IMG/VR virus record: IMGVR_UViG_3300006737_000053
Location: 1-47,273 of that record
Source: a virus
Reading direction: 5' to 3' (one strand)
Length of the DNA: 47,273 nucleotides
A model generated the notes under the pieces. It ran no database searches, had not been told where the DNA came from, and saw only the letters and a list, made by a program, of their open reading frames with translations. Shown here one piece after another: positions 30,418 to 37,237 of the stretch; the first letter of the stretch is position 1, and the number at the start of each line of letters is the position of its first letter. Position numbers and translations under genes: made by a program.

Positions 30418-30933
30418 TCAGGCTACTTTTTTTTCAGGGTCAACATCCCTCATTATATTTTTGTTGACTATCTCTCTACGGAGAATGCGATAGATCTTCT
30501 GCCAGTTCTTCCCGTGAGGTGTGTTGTCACCGTCACGCAACCACCGTGTGTAGATGAAGTAATTGAAGTGTATGAGATGTGCTACCTCATGGGCAACGAT
30601 AAGCATCAGAGCGTCCTCTGGGGTTGCAAACGTACCTTCCCCAATAATCGGATCGTTTTTAATTCGGGCGTACTCATGTTGAAAAGTTCTACCCTTGCGA
30701 TATTGACTTACATCAATACACATATAATTTTTACCGCCAGATGAACTTTGGCCTCGACACTTAACTTTAAGATATAGTTTATCCCAGACTTTAGCGACAG
30801 TCAGTTTCTCAGATCTTGGCCCCATGATTTCCCATTTGGATTTCACGATCTCTTTCAGGCATTGTTTGGTAAGACGCTTCACCAAGTCGCGCTCTGCGAT
30901 AGTGACGTTTTTAGATTTATAAATTAATCCCAT
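30418..30933 (-). CDS. SprT-like zinc metalloprotease
   Basis: A 171-residue protein with the SprT/WLM-type core. The zinc motif HEVAH is at residues 115-119 ('ALMLIVAHEVAHLIHFNYF'), and a third ligand is probable at His140 in 'DNTPHGKNWQKIYRILRRE', the usual HGxxW position. The N-terminal 100 residues include strands 'AKVWDKLYLKVKCRG' and 'NYMCIDVSQYRKG'. The size fits the family. Cellular relatives act on DNA-protein crosslinks; a phage role in clearing proteins from replicating DNA is plausible but untested. P7, the best promoter in the set, lies upstream. Confidence 0.82.
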   Translation of the reverse strand: MGLIYKSKNVTIAERDLVKRLTKQCLKEIVKSKWEIMGPRSEKLTVAKVWDKLYLKVKCRGQSSSGGKNYMCIDVSQYRKGRTFQHEYARIKNDPIIGEGTFATPEDALMLIVAHEVAHLIHFNYFIYTRWLRDGDNTPHGKNWQKIYRILRREIVNKNIMRDVDPEKKVA

Positions 30934-30964
30934 AGTTAAATCTCCGTTATTGAGTTATTTAAGA

Positions 30965-30993
30965 AGTATACGCCTAATCGTATTAGTTGTCAA
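30965..30993 (-). promoter_or_regulatory. Promoter with embedded palindromic operator (P7, strongest)
   Basis: On the minus strand a perfect TTGACA (30988-30993) and TATACT (30965-30970) are 17 nt apart, so this is close to the sigma70 consensus. The spacer holds CCTAATCGTATTAGT (30973-30987, plus strand), a near-palindrome with one end mismatch. It drives the SprT-like gene and forms the left side of the divergent control region. Confidence 0.83.
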
Positions 30994-31038
30994 TACACCT
31001 GGTAAGTCATTGTTTTTATTGACTTTTTTTGGGCCCTA

Positions 31039-31072
31039 AACCGAAATCGGTTAGCAGTTTACCGAATACGGT
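31039..31072. promoter_or_regulatory. Paired palindromic operators in the divergent region
   Basis: AACCGAAATCGGTT (31039-31052) and ACCGAATACGGT (31061-31072) are two related palindromes with centres 21 bp apart, two helical turns, so dimers bound at both would lie on the same DNA face. They sit between P7 and the plus-strand candidate promoter, upstream of the latter. They differ in sequence from the CCTAAT-type operators, so a second regulator is implied. Confidence 0.65.
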
Positions 31073-31081
31073 TAAATAGGG

Positions 31082-31110
31082 TTGTCATTTCTGAGGCGAT
31101 TCGTTATGGT
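31082..31110 (+). promoter_or_regulatory. Candidate promoter for the replication island
   Basis: TTGTCA (31082-31087), 17 nt, then TATGGT (31105-31110). It lies just downstream of the paired operators and 35 bases before the first plus-strand gene. Both hexamers deviate from consensus, but the spacing is ideal and no better candidate is visible for the plus-strand series. A weak promoter helped by an activator at the upstream sites would fit. Confidence 0.45.
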
Positions 31111-31144
31111 TGCAGAGTCATAACTTATAACGAAATAGCGACTA

Positions 31145-31318
31145 ATGATGCTTTCAAAATTTGTACTCATATTATTTTGTCTAGGCACCCTTGCACTTTA
31201 TGCCTATGTATCCTCTGCCGATTGGGACATGGAAGATCGGGAGTTTAAGGAATATTGTCAGATGGTAAAGTGGGGAGCTTGGCCCGACTATAAAAATCTG
31301 GAGCAACACTGTGACTGA
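31145..31318 (+). CDS. Small membrane-anchored protein before the DNA polymerase (57 aa)
   Basis: A short frame from ATG 31145 or, in frame, ATG 31148. The translation MLSKFVLILFCLGTLALYAY continues VSSADWDMEDREFKEYCQMV and ends KWGAWPDYKNLEQHCD. Residues 4-23 form one membrane segment or signal anchor, followed by an acidic-aromatic tail with two cysteines. It overlaps the polymerase GTG start by eight bases, which argues for translational coupling. No ribosome site is visible, but part of the common leader (ATAACTTATAACG) lies upstream. Function unknown. Confidence 0.55.
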   Translation: MMLSKFVLILFCLGTLALYAYVSSADWDMEDREFKEYCQMVKWGAWPDYKNLEQHCD

Positions 31319-33134
31319 AAAGCATTGGGTGTTTGACACAGAGGTCTATAGCAATTGCACATTATTTTTAGCTCAGTGTGTTGAGACAGAGGAATGGTTT
31401 GAACTGTTTAAATCTGACGATGGGTCTGACAGTCGTTTAGAAGCGTTTCTGAGGGAGCCTAATACATTTGTTGGGTTCAACTCCCAAAATTATGACACCC
31501 TCATTGTATCGGCTTGGTGTCAGGGTATGAGTAGCGAACAGATTAAGGCTATGAGTGATGACATCATTCAAAACGAAATCAGCCCGTTTGCAATCAAGAA
31601 AAAATATAAGTTAAAAGACAAAATTAAAAATCATATAGATTTGATTGAGGTTGCCCCGTCATTTGTGGGTCTTAAAGCATACGGTGCGAGAATGTTTATG
31701 GATCTCCTTCAGGACTTGCCATTTGAACCTGATAGCGTACTCACAGAGCACGATGAACATGAGTTGGCGTTGTACTGTCAAAATGATGTTAAGACCACTG
31801 TAGAGCTATTTAAAAGGCTTCAGAAAGAGATTGAACTGCGAATAGAGTTGTCGGTGCAATATTGGTTAGATCTCCGTAGCAAATCTGATAGTCAAATTGC
31901 AGAACAGGTATTTATAAAAAATTTGAAGTTAAAGGCACAGGAAATACCAATTCCAAAAACGGTACGGTATCAACCGCCTCATTATTTACAAATGTATTTC
32001 AGTGGAACTCAGGAGGTTTTAGACAGAGCCTCAAATTTAGAATTTCAGGTAGACCAACAGTCAGGTCACATTAAGATGCCGTCTGAGTTGGATATTGAAG
32101 TCTACAGTCGCACTGGGTCATATAAGATTGGTATCGGTGGTCTACATAGTACCCACGATAAAAAGGTTACTCACGTTGCAGGTAAAGACCACCAGATCAT
32201 GGAAATAGATGCAGCGAGCTTTTACCCCACGATAATGTTAAATGGCGGTCTGTGTCCTTCTCATATCGGTCAAAAGTTTATTGACGAATATCAACGGATT
32301 TATGATCAACGCATTAAGGCTAAAATGTCAGGGGATAAGACTGTAGCTGACACGCTCAAAATTAGTTTGAACGGTACGTTTGGAAAACTGGCAAGCAAAC
32401 ATTCAACACTCTATGCCCCAGACCTTATGTTAGCCACAACTCTGACGGGTCAGTTTACATTACTGATGTTGATTGAATGGCTTGAGAACGAGGGATCAGA
32501 AATTGAAATCCTGTCAGCTAATACAGACGGCATTGTCGTAAAGTTTCCAAATTTTAGAGAACAAAATGTTAGAGATTGTGTGGCTGAATTTGAGGAACTG
32601 TCTTGTTTCAGTTTTGAATACACGCCATACAAGTGTCTCGCCATAAAAGACGTTAACAATTATATTGCCGTGAAACCTGATCAGACGATCAAAGCTAAGG
32701 GGATATATGCTCCAATCAGTTTACGCAAAAATCCCACGGCTCCAATCTGCTCAGAGGCTGTAGGCAAGTGGTTAGCAACAGGCGTGGACTTTGAGACAAC
32801 GATTGATCAAGCACCCTTCCACGGCTTTATAACAGCCCGTAGCGTGACAGGTGGAGCACAACAAGGTGGATTGTATCTAGGAAAAGTTGTGAGGTGGTAT
32901 CAATCAACTGAGAGCGCAACACTTGCACCAATCCTTTATGAAAAGAACGGCAACAAGGTAGCTAAATCTGAAGGAGCGCGACAGTGCATGAATATACAGA
33001 AGTGGGATGAACAACCAAAAGATTTAGACAAGGCTTGGTATGTTCGGGAATGTATTGAGATTGCCCATCAATTAGGTGCCGAAACTTTTCTTGATCTTAA
33101 TCAAATATTTGTCAGTAATTTTGGAGTGAAATAA
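31311..33134 (+). CDS. Family B DNA polymerase with 3'-5' exonuclease
   Basis: The replicative polymerase, 607 residues, short for family B. Exonuclease motifs: 'FDTEVYSN' (8-15, Exo I), 'GFNSQNYDT' (Exo II) and 'LYCQNDVKTT' (Exo III). Polymerase motifs: A 'MEIDAASFYPTIM', B 'LKISLNGTFGKLASK', C 'SANTDGIVVKF', in which the usual first Asp of DTD is Asn and the second is kept, as in some phage enzymes. The start is GTG 31311 with GGAG upstream; Exo I is so close that a later start is unlikely. No protein-primed signature is obvious, so it probably works with the primase-helicase at 23133-25277. Confidence 0.88.
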   Translation: MTEKHWVFDTEVYSNCTLFLAQCVETEEWFELFKSDDGSDSRLEAFLREPNTFVGFNSQNYDTLIVSAWCQGMSSEQIKAMSDDIIQNEISPFAIKKKYKLKDKIKNHIDLIEVAPSFVGLKAYGARMFMDLLQDLPFEPDSVLTEHDEHELALYCQNDVKTTVELFKRLQKEIELRIELSVQYWLDLRSKSDSQIAEQVFIKNLKLKAQEIPIPKTVRYQPPHYLQMYFSGTQEVLDRASNLEFQVDQQSGHIKMPSELDIEVYSRTGSYKIGIGGLHSTHDKKVTHVAGKDHQIMEIDAASFYPTIMLNGGLCPSHIGQKFIDEYQRIYDQRIKAKMSGDKTVADTLKISLNGTFGKLASKHSTLYAPDLMLATTLTGQFTLLMLIEWLENEGSEIEILSANTDGIVVKFPNFREQNVRDCVAEFEELSCFSFEYTPYKCLAIKDVNNYIAVKPDQTIKAKGIYAPISLRKNPTAPICSEAVGKWLATGVDFETTIDQAPFHGFITARSVTGGAQQGGLYLGKVVRWYQSTESATLAPILYEKNGNKVAKSEGARQCMNIQKWDEQPKDLDKAWYVRECIEIAHQLGAETFLDLNQIFVSNFGVK

Positions 33135-33442
33135 TGCCAACAGTTTACGTTATACAAAACGACAATAAAGATTTATCAGATGCTAAACAGTATGGAGAGC
33201 TTGAGGCAGTTTTCTTTAATCCTAGAAAGCCATACGATACTAATTTTTTATTAGACATGGCTCACAAGGTTTTAAGCAAAATAACCAAATATGATTACAT
33301 TCTTATGGTAGGTGACCCTGCTTTGTGTAGCGTGGCAACGGCTGTTGCACGCGAATACTGTGATGAAATAAATATACTCAGTTGGGATAGACGGAGCTTC
33401 AGCTACGCCCCTCTGACGTTCGATTTTGCAGATGCGGAATGA
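33134..33442 (+). CDS. Small protein after the polymerase (102 aa)
   Basis: A 102-residue protein, MPTVYVIQNDNKDLSDAKQYGELEAVFFNPRKPYDTNFLLDMAHKVLSKITKYDYILMVGDPALCSVATAVAREYCD onwards. Alternating strands and helices ('TVYVIQN', 'YDYILMVGDPALCSVATAVA', 'INILSWDR') suggest a small Rossmann-like alpha/beta fold. It begins in a TAATG overlap with the polymerase stop. I recall similar short genes near phage replication genes, function unassigned. Confidence 0.75.
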   Translation: MPTVYVIQNDNKDLSDAKQYGELEAVFFNPRKPYDTNFLLDMAHKVLSKITKYDYILMVGDPALCSVATAVAREYCDEINILSWDRRSFSYAPLTFDFADAE

Positions 33443-33471
33443 CAACCGCTAATTTCATAAAGGAGAAAAAA

Positions 33472-34224
33472 ATGTCAAAACAAAAAGAACCTGAATGGCA
33501 AAGGAGTTTGCGTGTTGGTAAACAGAAAGTGCCACCCCGTATTTGTTTGTACGGAGGTCATGGGATCGGCAAGTCAACATTGGCTAGTCAGTTCCCAGAA
33601 CCAATCTTTATAAGTACAGAGGACGGCCTAGATAGTTTGGACGTTACGAGCTTTCCAAAGGCTACCGAAAATAGTCAGATTATCGATGCGATAGGCACGT
33701 TAATTAAAGAAGATCACAAATTTAAAACGTGTGTTATTGACTCAGTGGATTGGCTAATAGAGCCTTTAATTTCCACCCTCGTAGAAAATAGTCACGAGGC
33801 TAAAGATTTAGCTTACGGTAAATTTGCCGTGTTATGTGCTGAAGAATTTCGTGAGATATTACAAGGTTTGGATGTGCTCCGTCAAAAACGTGGCATGAAC
33901 ATTGTGTTGGTTGCTCACTCTCAGGTATCTAAATTTGAAGATCCAAGAACTGAGCCTTACGATAGGTATAGTCCAAAGCTACCAAACAGATGTAATGCTC
34001 TACTAATGGAGTGGGTAGATGTTTTAGCATTTTGTGCAATGGATGTGATGATACGAAAATCAGACACTGGCTTTAACACTTCAAAGACACGAGGTGTATC
34101 GTCAGGTGAACGTCTGTTGCACTATGTTGAAACGCCAGCTTTCGCATCTAAAAATCGTTACGGTTGCCCAGAGCAATCACCAATGACCTATGAAGAATTA
34201 TCTTCTGTAATCCCTGTTGTATAA
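33472..34224 (+). CDS. Sak4-like RecA-fold ATPase
   Basis: A 250-residue ATPase of the AAA_24/Sak4 type, a phage single-strand annealing/recombination protein. Walker A is 'LYGGHGIGKSTLA' (about 27-39); 'FKTCVIDSVDWLIEPLI' is Walker B, with 'IVLVAHSQVSKFEDP' as the later RecA-core strand. The start is ATG 33472 with AAAGGAG; the longer frame overlaps the previous gene. It is followed by a DUF669 protein and a nuclease, the usual companions of Sak4-type recombinases. It probably anneals or loads DNA at forks and ends. Confidence 0.85.
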   Translation: MSKQKEPEWQRSLRVGKQKVPPRICLYGGHGIGKSTLASQFPEPIFISTEDGLDSLDVTSFPKATENSQIIDAIGTLIKEDHKFKTCVIDSVDWLIEPLISTLVENSHEAKDLAYGKFAVLCAEEFREILQGLDVLRQKRGMNIVLVAHSQVSKFEDPRTEPYDRYSPKLPNRCNALLMEWVDVLAFCAMDVMIRKSDTGFNTSKTRGVSSGERLLHYVETPAFASKNRYGCPEQSPMTYEELSSVIPVV

Positions 34225-34239
34225 AGAAAGGAAACAACA

Positions 34240-34713
34240 ATGCCTAAATTTGGATTTGATATAACTGAAGTTGAAGCTAACGAGCCAATCAATTATGACC
34301 CATTACCAAAAGGTGAATACACCTTGCGTGGCATAGAGGCTGAGTTAAAAGACACCAAAAATAACGCTGGCAGTTACATTGCTGTTAAGTACGAGGTATC
34401 TAAAGGTGAATATGAAGGACGTTTTATCTGGTTTAATTTTAACGTCACGAATGCATCTCAACAGGCTGAGACTATCGGTAGACAACAATTAGTTGCATGG
34501 GCAACAGCTTGTGGAAAGCCTGACTGTGATGACACCGATATGTTAATGGAAAAACCATTTCAGGCAAATGTTGGGATACGGACAGGAACAAATGGTTATG
34601 CTGATAAAAACGAGATAACAGGTTTTCTTTTTAAACCTTCAGCAAAACCACGGCCTGCTCCTAAATCAGCACCTGTGGAAACCCCGTCAAGTTCAGGTAA
34701 GCCTTGGGATTAA
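34240..34713 (+). CDS. DUF669 protein, probable single-strand DNA-binding partner
   Basis: A 157-residue protein with the DUF669 pattern: 'YDPLPKGEYTLRGIEAELKDTKNNAGSYIAVKYEVSKGEYEGRFIWFNFNVTN', then 'IGRQQLVAWATACGK' and a C-terminal 'KNEITGFLFKPSAKP...SSSGKPWD'. The beta-rich body resembles an OB fold and the disordered tail ending in Pro-Trp-Asp resembles SSB tips that recruit partners. It lies 15 bases after the Sak4-like gene. Binding of single-stranded DNA is a family-level inference. Confidence 0.82.
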   Translation: MPKFGFDITEVEANEPINYDPLPKGEYTLRGIEAELKDTKNNAGSYIAVKYEVSKGEYEGRFIWFNFNVTNASQQAETIGRQQLVAWATACGKPDCDDTDMLMEKPFQANVGIRTGTNGYADKNEITGFLFKPSAKPRPAPKSAPVETPSSSGKPWD

Positions 34714-34721
34714 TAATAACA

Positions 34722-34741
34722 GGGGAGGGTTATCCCTCCCC
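34722..34741 (+). terminator. Strong hairpin between DUF669 and the nuclease gene
   Basis: GGGGAGGG-TTAT-CCCTCCCC is a perfect 8-bp GC-rich stem with a 4-nt loop, eight bases after the DUF669 stop. It lacks a U tract (ATAAGG follows) and is followed within 15 bases by the next start codon. It could attenuate the downstream genes, protect the 3' end of upstream mRNA, or mark an RNA processing site. A full terminator here is unlikely. Confidence 0.6.
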
Positions 34742-34754
34742 ATAAGGATTACTT

Positions 34755-35573
34755 ATGGTTGCGTTTCCTAAAAGCCCAGAACAAAAACTTATAGATGCTG
34801 TATATAAATCTTATGAAAAAACAGAAAACCTGTCGTTTAGTCGATTAGGTGCGTCTGGTATCGGTGAAGAATGTATTCGTAAAATCTGGTTTAACTGGCG
34901 TGGATTTTCAAAAAAACAATTTGAAGGACGGATGTTAAGACTGTTTGAAACAGGCCATTTACAAGAAGACCGTGTAATTCAGGATTTAATTCGATCTGGT
35001 AAAGAAGTTTATTTTGTTAATGAGTATGGCAGTCAATACGAATTTGAACATGACAGTGGTCATTTTATTTGTAAGGTTGATGGTGTTATAAAACACCAAG
35101 ATAAAAATCATTTATTAGAAATAAAAACGCATAATAAAAAATCATTCAGTGCATTACAGAGACACGGTGTAGAAAAGTCTAAACCCGTTCACTATAGCCA
35201 AATGCAAATCTCTATGTATTTAGGACACTTTACACGAGGCTTATATGTGTCGTTATGTAAAGACGATGAACATTATTACATTGAAAAAATAAAAGAAGAC
35301 AAAGCTCATCAAAAATCATTGATTAAAAAAATAAAAAGTCTGATTAATGCACGCATGAGGCCAACAGGCATTAGTGAGGATGCGAGTATTTTTGCTTGTA
35401 AATTTTGTGATCATAAAGATGTGTGCGTTAAAGAAACAAAACCTCTGTTTCATTGTCGATCTTGTGTGAATGCTATTCCTATAAATAATGGTGGATGGAA
35501 TTGTGACTTGCATGGTACGCTTTTAAACAAGCAACAACAACTCATAGGATGTGAGGACTATCAGGCATTATGA
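34755..35573 (+). CDS. Cas4/RecB-like nuclease
   Basis: A 272-residue PD-(D/E)XK nuclease. Residues about 35-48 ('IGEECIRKIWFNW') match the N-terminal Cas4/RecB motif with its cysteine. The active site is 'FICKVDGVIKHQDKNHLLEIKTHNKKSF' (Asp and Glu-x-Lys), and 'YSQMQISMYLG' is the conserved QxxxY helix. The C-terminal part holds several cysteines ('FACKFCDHKDVCVK', 'HCRSCVNAI', 'GWNCDLHG') that could bind an iron-sulphur cluster or zinc. It precedes the RuvC-like gene by a four-base overlap. It is probably the exonuclease partner of the annealing protein. Confidence 0.83.
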   Translation: MVAFPKSPEQKLIDAVYKSYEKTENLSFSRLGASGIGEECIRKIWFNWRGFSKKQFEGRMLRLFETGHLQEDRVIQDLIRSGKEVYFVNEYGSQYEFEHDSGHFICKVDGVIKHQDKNHLLEIKTHNKKSFSALQRHGVEKSKPVHYSQMQISMYLGHFTRGLYVSLCKDDEHYYIEKIKEDKAHQKSLIKKIKSLINARMRPTGISEDASIFACKFCDHKDVCVKETKPLFHCRSCVNAIPINNGGWNCDLHGTLLNKQQQLIGCEDYQAL

Positions 35574-36046
35574 TTACCATTGGAATAGATCCTGGCCTTA
35601 CTGGAGCCATTGGTGTTTTAAATGATGGTCAATTTGTTGCTGTAGAGGATATGCCAGTTATCGTGAAGGGAAACGGTAAAGTAAAAAATGAAGTAGATGT
35701 TTCTGGCACTATCCGACTGTTGAGGCAATACGGAGAACCTTCTGAATATATTTCGTGTGTTATTGAGCGTGTTAATGCAAGACCGCATCAGAATGTATCA
35801 ACCATATTTTCGTTGGGTGACTCTTTTGGGTGTGCTCGTTCTGCTGTATCGGCTTGCCGTTTTGAACTACGGTATGTAACGCCACAGGTATGGAAAAAAC
35901 ATTTTAAATTAAGTTCTGACAAAGAACAGTGTCGGGCATATGCTGTTAAACTATGGCCTGACGCACCATTGCATTTAAAGAAACACCAAGACAGGGCCGA
36001 AGCCCTGTTGATGTCTAAATGGCTGTACGATACTTTCTACGACTGA
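35570..36046 (+). CDS. RuvC-like Holliday junction resolvase
   Basis: A 158-residue RNase H-fold nuclease. 'MITIGIDPGLTGAIG' contains Asp7, 'CVIERVNARPHQNVSTIFSLGDSFG' contains Glu66, and 'KHQDRAEALLMSKW' contains Asp141 and Glu144, placing the four acidic residues as in RuvC-type enzymes. The size is right. It starts in an ATGA overlap with the nuclease stop. It would cut branched DNA during recombination or before packaging. It ends four bases from the convergent zinc-finger/OB gene. Confidence 0.88.
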   Translation: MITIGIDPGLTGAIGVLNDGQFVAVEDMPVIVKGNGKVKNEVDVSGTIRLLRQYGEPSEYISCVIERVNARPHQNVSTIFSLGDSFGCARSAVSACRFELRYVTPQVWKKHFKLSSDKEQCRAYAVKLWPDAPLHLKKHQDRAEALLMSKWLYDTFYD

Positions 36047-36050
36047 CCTA

Positions 36051-36737
36051 TTACCTCCTATCTTCCATTGGGTCCCAACCGTTCCAACCATCATTCTCCT
36101 GATATGGAGCTACATACTCTTCTGGTTCTGGATCTGGGTCTAAAATTCCAATTCTATTTTCTCTAGTGCTTTCTGTTAACACTGCTTTGGTAGGTCTTTT
36201 GAAAAACCCAAATTTCGGGTCTTTGTCAGATGGTGTAACTGTGGCAGAAAAAGTAATGGTATCGCCCTTGGCACAGTTAGCTACTCTACCATCAATGCTT
36301 GGGATAGATCCCCACACTACAAAACCATTATTATCTTTAACTGTCATTTTCCAAACTGAACCAAAAGGAGTGTTTTTTAGATCAACTTTAAGAATTGTAC
36401 CAGAAACAGTGATTTTACCTGTTGGTACATCTTCCGCTTTAGCTTTCTCTTCTGCCCACTGTGCCTCACGCTCTACTTGTTTTTCTGCGAAAGTAAGACC
36501 ACCTGTGATCTCACGCTGTTTAGCTAATCGCTTCTCTTGACGAGCAAGTAAAGCCTCATCTCTTTTTTTCTGAGCACGAGCACGAGCTAATGCGCGATCT
36601 TCAGGAGAAGTTTTGAAGGTTTTGTGACCTACGCCTTCACAATCCCAACAAGATTTTTTATGATCAGGACGGTCAATTACACCCCATCTAAGAAGTCCTG
36701 TGCCGTCACATTTTGTGCAAGTTTCTGTAAAAGCCAT
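36051..36737 (-). CDS. DnaJ-type zinc-finger plus OB-like protein (228 aa)
   Basis: A 228-residue protein. Residues 7-36 carry two CxxCxGxG motifs ('CTKCDGTG' and 'CWDCEGVG'; Cys7, 10, 30, 33), one zinc site of DnaJ type. A charged coiled coil follows (about 45-95). Residues about 105-180 ('ITVSGTILKVDLKNTPFGSV', 'GDTITFSATVTPS', 'FGFFKRPTKAVLTE') are strands compatible with an OB fold. The last 30 residues are acidic. No J domain is present. The common leader and P8 precede the ATG. Binding of single-stranded nucleic acid is a sensible guess. Confidence 0.72.
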   Translation of the reverse strand: MAFTETCTKCDGTGLLRWGVIDRPDHKKSCWDCEGVGHKTFKTSPEDRALARARAQKKRDEALLARQEKRLAKQREITGGLTFAEKQVEREAQWAEEKAKAEDVPTGKITVSGTILKVDLKNTPFGSVWKMTVKDNNGFVVWGSIPSIDGRVANCAKGDTITFSATVTPSDKDPKFGFFKRPTKAVLTESTRENRIGILDPDPEPEEYVAPYQENDGWNGWDPMEDRR

Positions 36738-36766
36738 TTGTCATCTCCGTTATAAGTTATTCTTTA

Positions 36767-36795
36767 TTTATATACCCTACTTTACTTAGGGTCAA
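36767..36795 (-). promoter_or_regulatory. Promoter with embedded palindromic operator (P8)
   Basis: On the minus strand TTGACC (36790-36795) and TATAAA (36767-36772) are 17 nt apart. The spacer holds CCTACTTTACTTAGG (36776-36790, plus strand), an imperfect 15-bp palindrome. It drives the zinc-finger/OB gene, more than 5 kb from the other sites, and its -35 overlaps the last codons of the endolysin gene. Confidence 0.75.
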
Positions 36796-37237
36796 CCCTT
36801 AAAAACAAATTTTTTTCATCTTTTCTTCTACGATTTAAACCCCTGATGTACTTGCCTGATGCGTAGCTCCACTTTGGGAACTCTTTGCTTGCACCTTCCA
36901 TATCGCCTTTCAAGAGTTTTTTTCTAAGTGTGGATGAACCTAGACTTCCACTACCTAGATTATAAGTAAAGCTAACTAGGGCATCGAATTGTGACTGTGT
37001 TAGTGACACTGGCACCAATCGCAACACTGCTCTTTCGTATTGCACCAATTGGTGTTGAAGTAAGGCCATCGCCTCATCTTTTGTAACAGGTGGCGTATTC
37101 TGAGTAACACGGCTGTTGTCAGCCAATCTGGTTGACCCATATCCGATTGTCCATACATTTCCAGAACAGCGATATGGATCACTTCTAAAACCTTCCCAAT
37201 GGCAGATTAAATCAATACCTGCCTGTGATGTTTTCAC
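36782..37237 (-). CDS. Endolysin, GH24 lysozyme
   Basis: A 151-residue phage lysozyme that cuts peptidoglycan at the end of infection. 'LICHWEGFRSDPYRCSGNVWTIGYGST' shows the catalytic pattern Glu15-8 residues-Cys24-5 residues-Thr30, the E-8-(D/C)-5-T triad with cysteine in place of aspartate, as in some known endolysins. 'QYERAVLRLVPVSLTQSQFDALVSFTYNLG' and 'NRRRKDEKNLFL' complete the family. No signal peptide is visible, so release depends on a holin. It overlaps the EF-hand membrane protein gene by four bases. Confidence 0.9.
   Translation of the reverse strand: MKTSQAGIDLICHWEGFRSDPYRCSGNVWTIGYGSTRLADNSRVTQNTPPVTKDEAMALLQHQLVQYERAVLRLVPVSLTQSQFDALVSFTYNLGSGSLGSSTLRKKLLKGDMEGASKEFPKWSYASGKYIRGLNRRRKDEKNLFLRVDPK

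Noticed and set aside
31019-31047. TTGACT at 31019 as a second plus-strand promoter
   Set aside because: The position 17 nt downstream reads CGAAAT, which is not a usable -10, and it lies inside the first ACCGAAATCGGT operator.
36782-37237. Endolysin as an inactive enzyme because the usual Asp is Cys
   Set aside because: The E-8-C-5-T arrangement is known in active phage endolysins, so the cysteine is a family variant, not a loss.
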